Origin: Flavobacteriales bacterium
Lineage (GTDB): Bacteria > Bacteroidota > Bacteroidia > Flavobacteriales > BACL11
Length of the DNA stretch: 7,453 bases
Reading direction: 5' to 3'
NCBI GenBank assembly: GCA_002730985.1
Contig: PCBP01000069.1
Span: forward strand, 1 to 7,453
Shown here: positions 6,844 to 7,453 of the stretch, one piece after another
Position numbering within the stretch: position 1 is the first letter of the stretch
Layout of the letters: each line of letters begins with the position of its first letter
The notes under the pieces: generated by a model
Databases searched by the model: none
The model's input: only the letters and a program-made list of their open reading frames with translations
Told to the model about the DNA's origin: nothing
Made by a program: the position numbers and the translations under genes

Positions 6844-7453
6844 AGCCATTCTTAGAGAAAATAGCAGACAGGTTATTAAGAAAATTCCCAACAAGTATGG
6901 AGGGCACTGCTGTAGTGTTACCATCAAAAAGGGCGGTAGTATTTTTAAAGCATTATCTGTCTCAGAAGATTGATAAACCTATATTTCTTCCTGAGTTTTA
7001 TTCCATTGAAGAGTTTATAGAACATTTGTCAGGATTACAGGTTTTGGATAATATTTCTTTACAATTTAGATTGTACCAAACTTACCTGAAATATCCTCCT
7101 CAGCAAACAGATTCGTTTGATGATTTTCTGAAATGGAGTAATGTATTGTTACATGATTTTAATGAGATTGACAGGAATCTAGTAGATGCAAAGTCAATAT
7201 ATTTAAATCTAAAAGATGTAAAAGAATTAGAGAGCTGGAGTGTTGATGATTGGAGCCTTTCAGAAGAGAAATTAAGTGTTATGCAAACTGATTACATAAG
7301 TTTCTTTGAAGGAATGTTAACTTGGCATAACGATTTTAATTTATCTCTATTAGAAGAAAATCTAGCCTATCAAGGTATGACCTATAAGCTAGCAGCAAAT
7401 CAGATCAATACTGTCGATATAAAATGGAATAAGGTATGGTTTGTTGGGTTAAA
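6840..7453 (+). CDS. addB: AddB-like PD-(D/E)XK nuclease family subunit (3' partial)
   Basis: N-terminal 204 codons of the probable partner of the preceding helicase-nuclease; the right window edge cuts it. The ATG overlaps the upstream stop as ATGA, so translation is very likely coupled, and no Shine-Dalgarno site is seen. Recognisable pieces are VLPSKRAVVFLKHYL (26-40), LPEFYSIEEFI (50-60), SFDDFLKWSNVLLHDFNEID (92-111), LAYQGMTYK (175-183) and VWFVGL at the cut end. These match, from memory, the N-terminus of the Bacteroidota AddB-like family, which reaches roughly 900-1000 residues with a C-terminal RecB-type nuclease. The nuclease end is outside the window, so activity and any iron-sulfur cysteines cannot be checked. 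The visible part lacks the Walker A motif present in Bacillus AddB, so this subunit may be a helicase-fold scaffold without its own motor, like RecC (inference). Confidence 0.85.
   Translation, partial: MKPFLEKIADRLLRKFPTSMEGTAVVLPSKRAVVFLKHYLSQKIDKPIFLPEFYSIEEFIEHLSGLQVLDNISLQFRLYQTYLKYPPQQTDSFDDFLKWSNVLLHDFNEIDRNLVDAKSIYLNLKDVKELESWSVDDWSLSEEKLSVMQTDYISFFEGMLTWHNDFNLSLLEENLAYQGMTYKLAANQINTVDIKWNKVWFVGL

Noticed and set aside
3724..7453. A defence island centred on the helicase-nuclease pair
   Set aside because: The motif set and the overlapping AddB-like partner fit the housekeeping recombination enzyme of Bacteroidota, and no other defence-type gene is nearby.

Overview
The window (about one third G+C) looks like chromosomal DNA from a Bacteroidota species, probably of the Flavobacteriia/Cytophagia type. 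Four signs point there: a secreted protein ending in the gliding-motility-associated (type B) sorting domain of the type IX secretion system (T9SS); a Bacteroidota-style AddA/AddB-like pair; an exact TAnnTTTG promoter box; and A-rich leaders in place of Shine-Dalgarno sites. I see no mobile element, RNA gene, CRISPR array or DNA-level repeat. Genus or species cannot be told.

Layout. (1) Positions 1-2729, plus strand: most of a large secreted protein, cut at its 5' end by the window edge. It has seven beta-propeller-type (SBBP-like) repeats, then beta-sandwich modules, a PKD domain and a T9SS type B C-terminal domain. (2) Positions 2739-3569, minus strand: a complete six-transmembrane voltage-gated potassium channel with a C-terminal coiled coil. 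It converges on gene 1 with nine bases between the stop codons. (3) Positions 3570-3723: a 154-base divergent spacer with a good promoter for the channel and only a weak candidate for the plus-strand operon. (4) Positions 3724-6843, plus strand: a complete AddA/RecB-type helicase-nuclease, apparently starting at TTG. (5) Positions 6840-7453, plus strand: the first 204 codons of its AddB-like partner, joined by an ATGA stop/start overlap and cut by the right edge.

How they work together. Genes 4 and 5 form a translationally coupled operon for a two-subunit helicase-nuclease that processes double-strand DNA ends for recombination. The channel and the secreted protein have no evident link to it or to each other; the neighbourhood looks like ordinary core and cell-surface genes. 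I did not find an undescribed system. The points most worth a second look are the likely closed seven-bladed propeller with shared cysteine insertions, the forced TTG start of the helicase, and the lack of a Walker A motif in the visible part of the AddB-like subunit.
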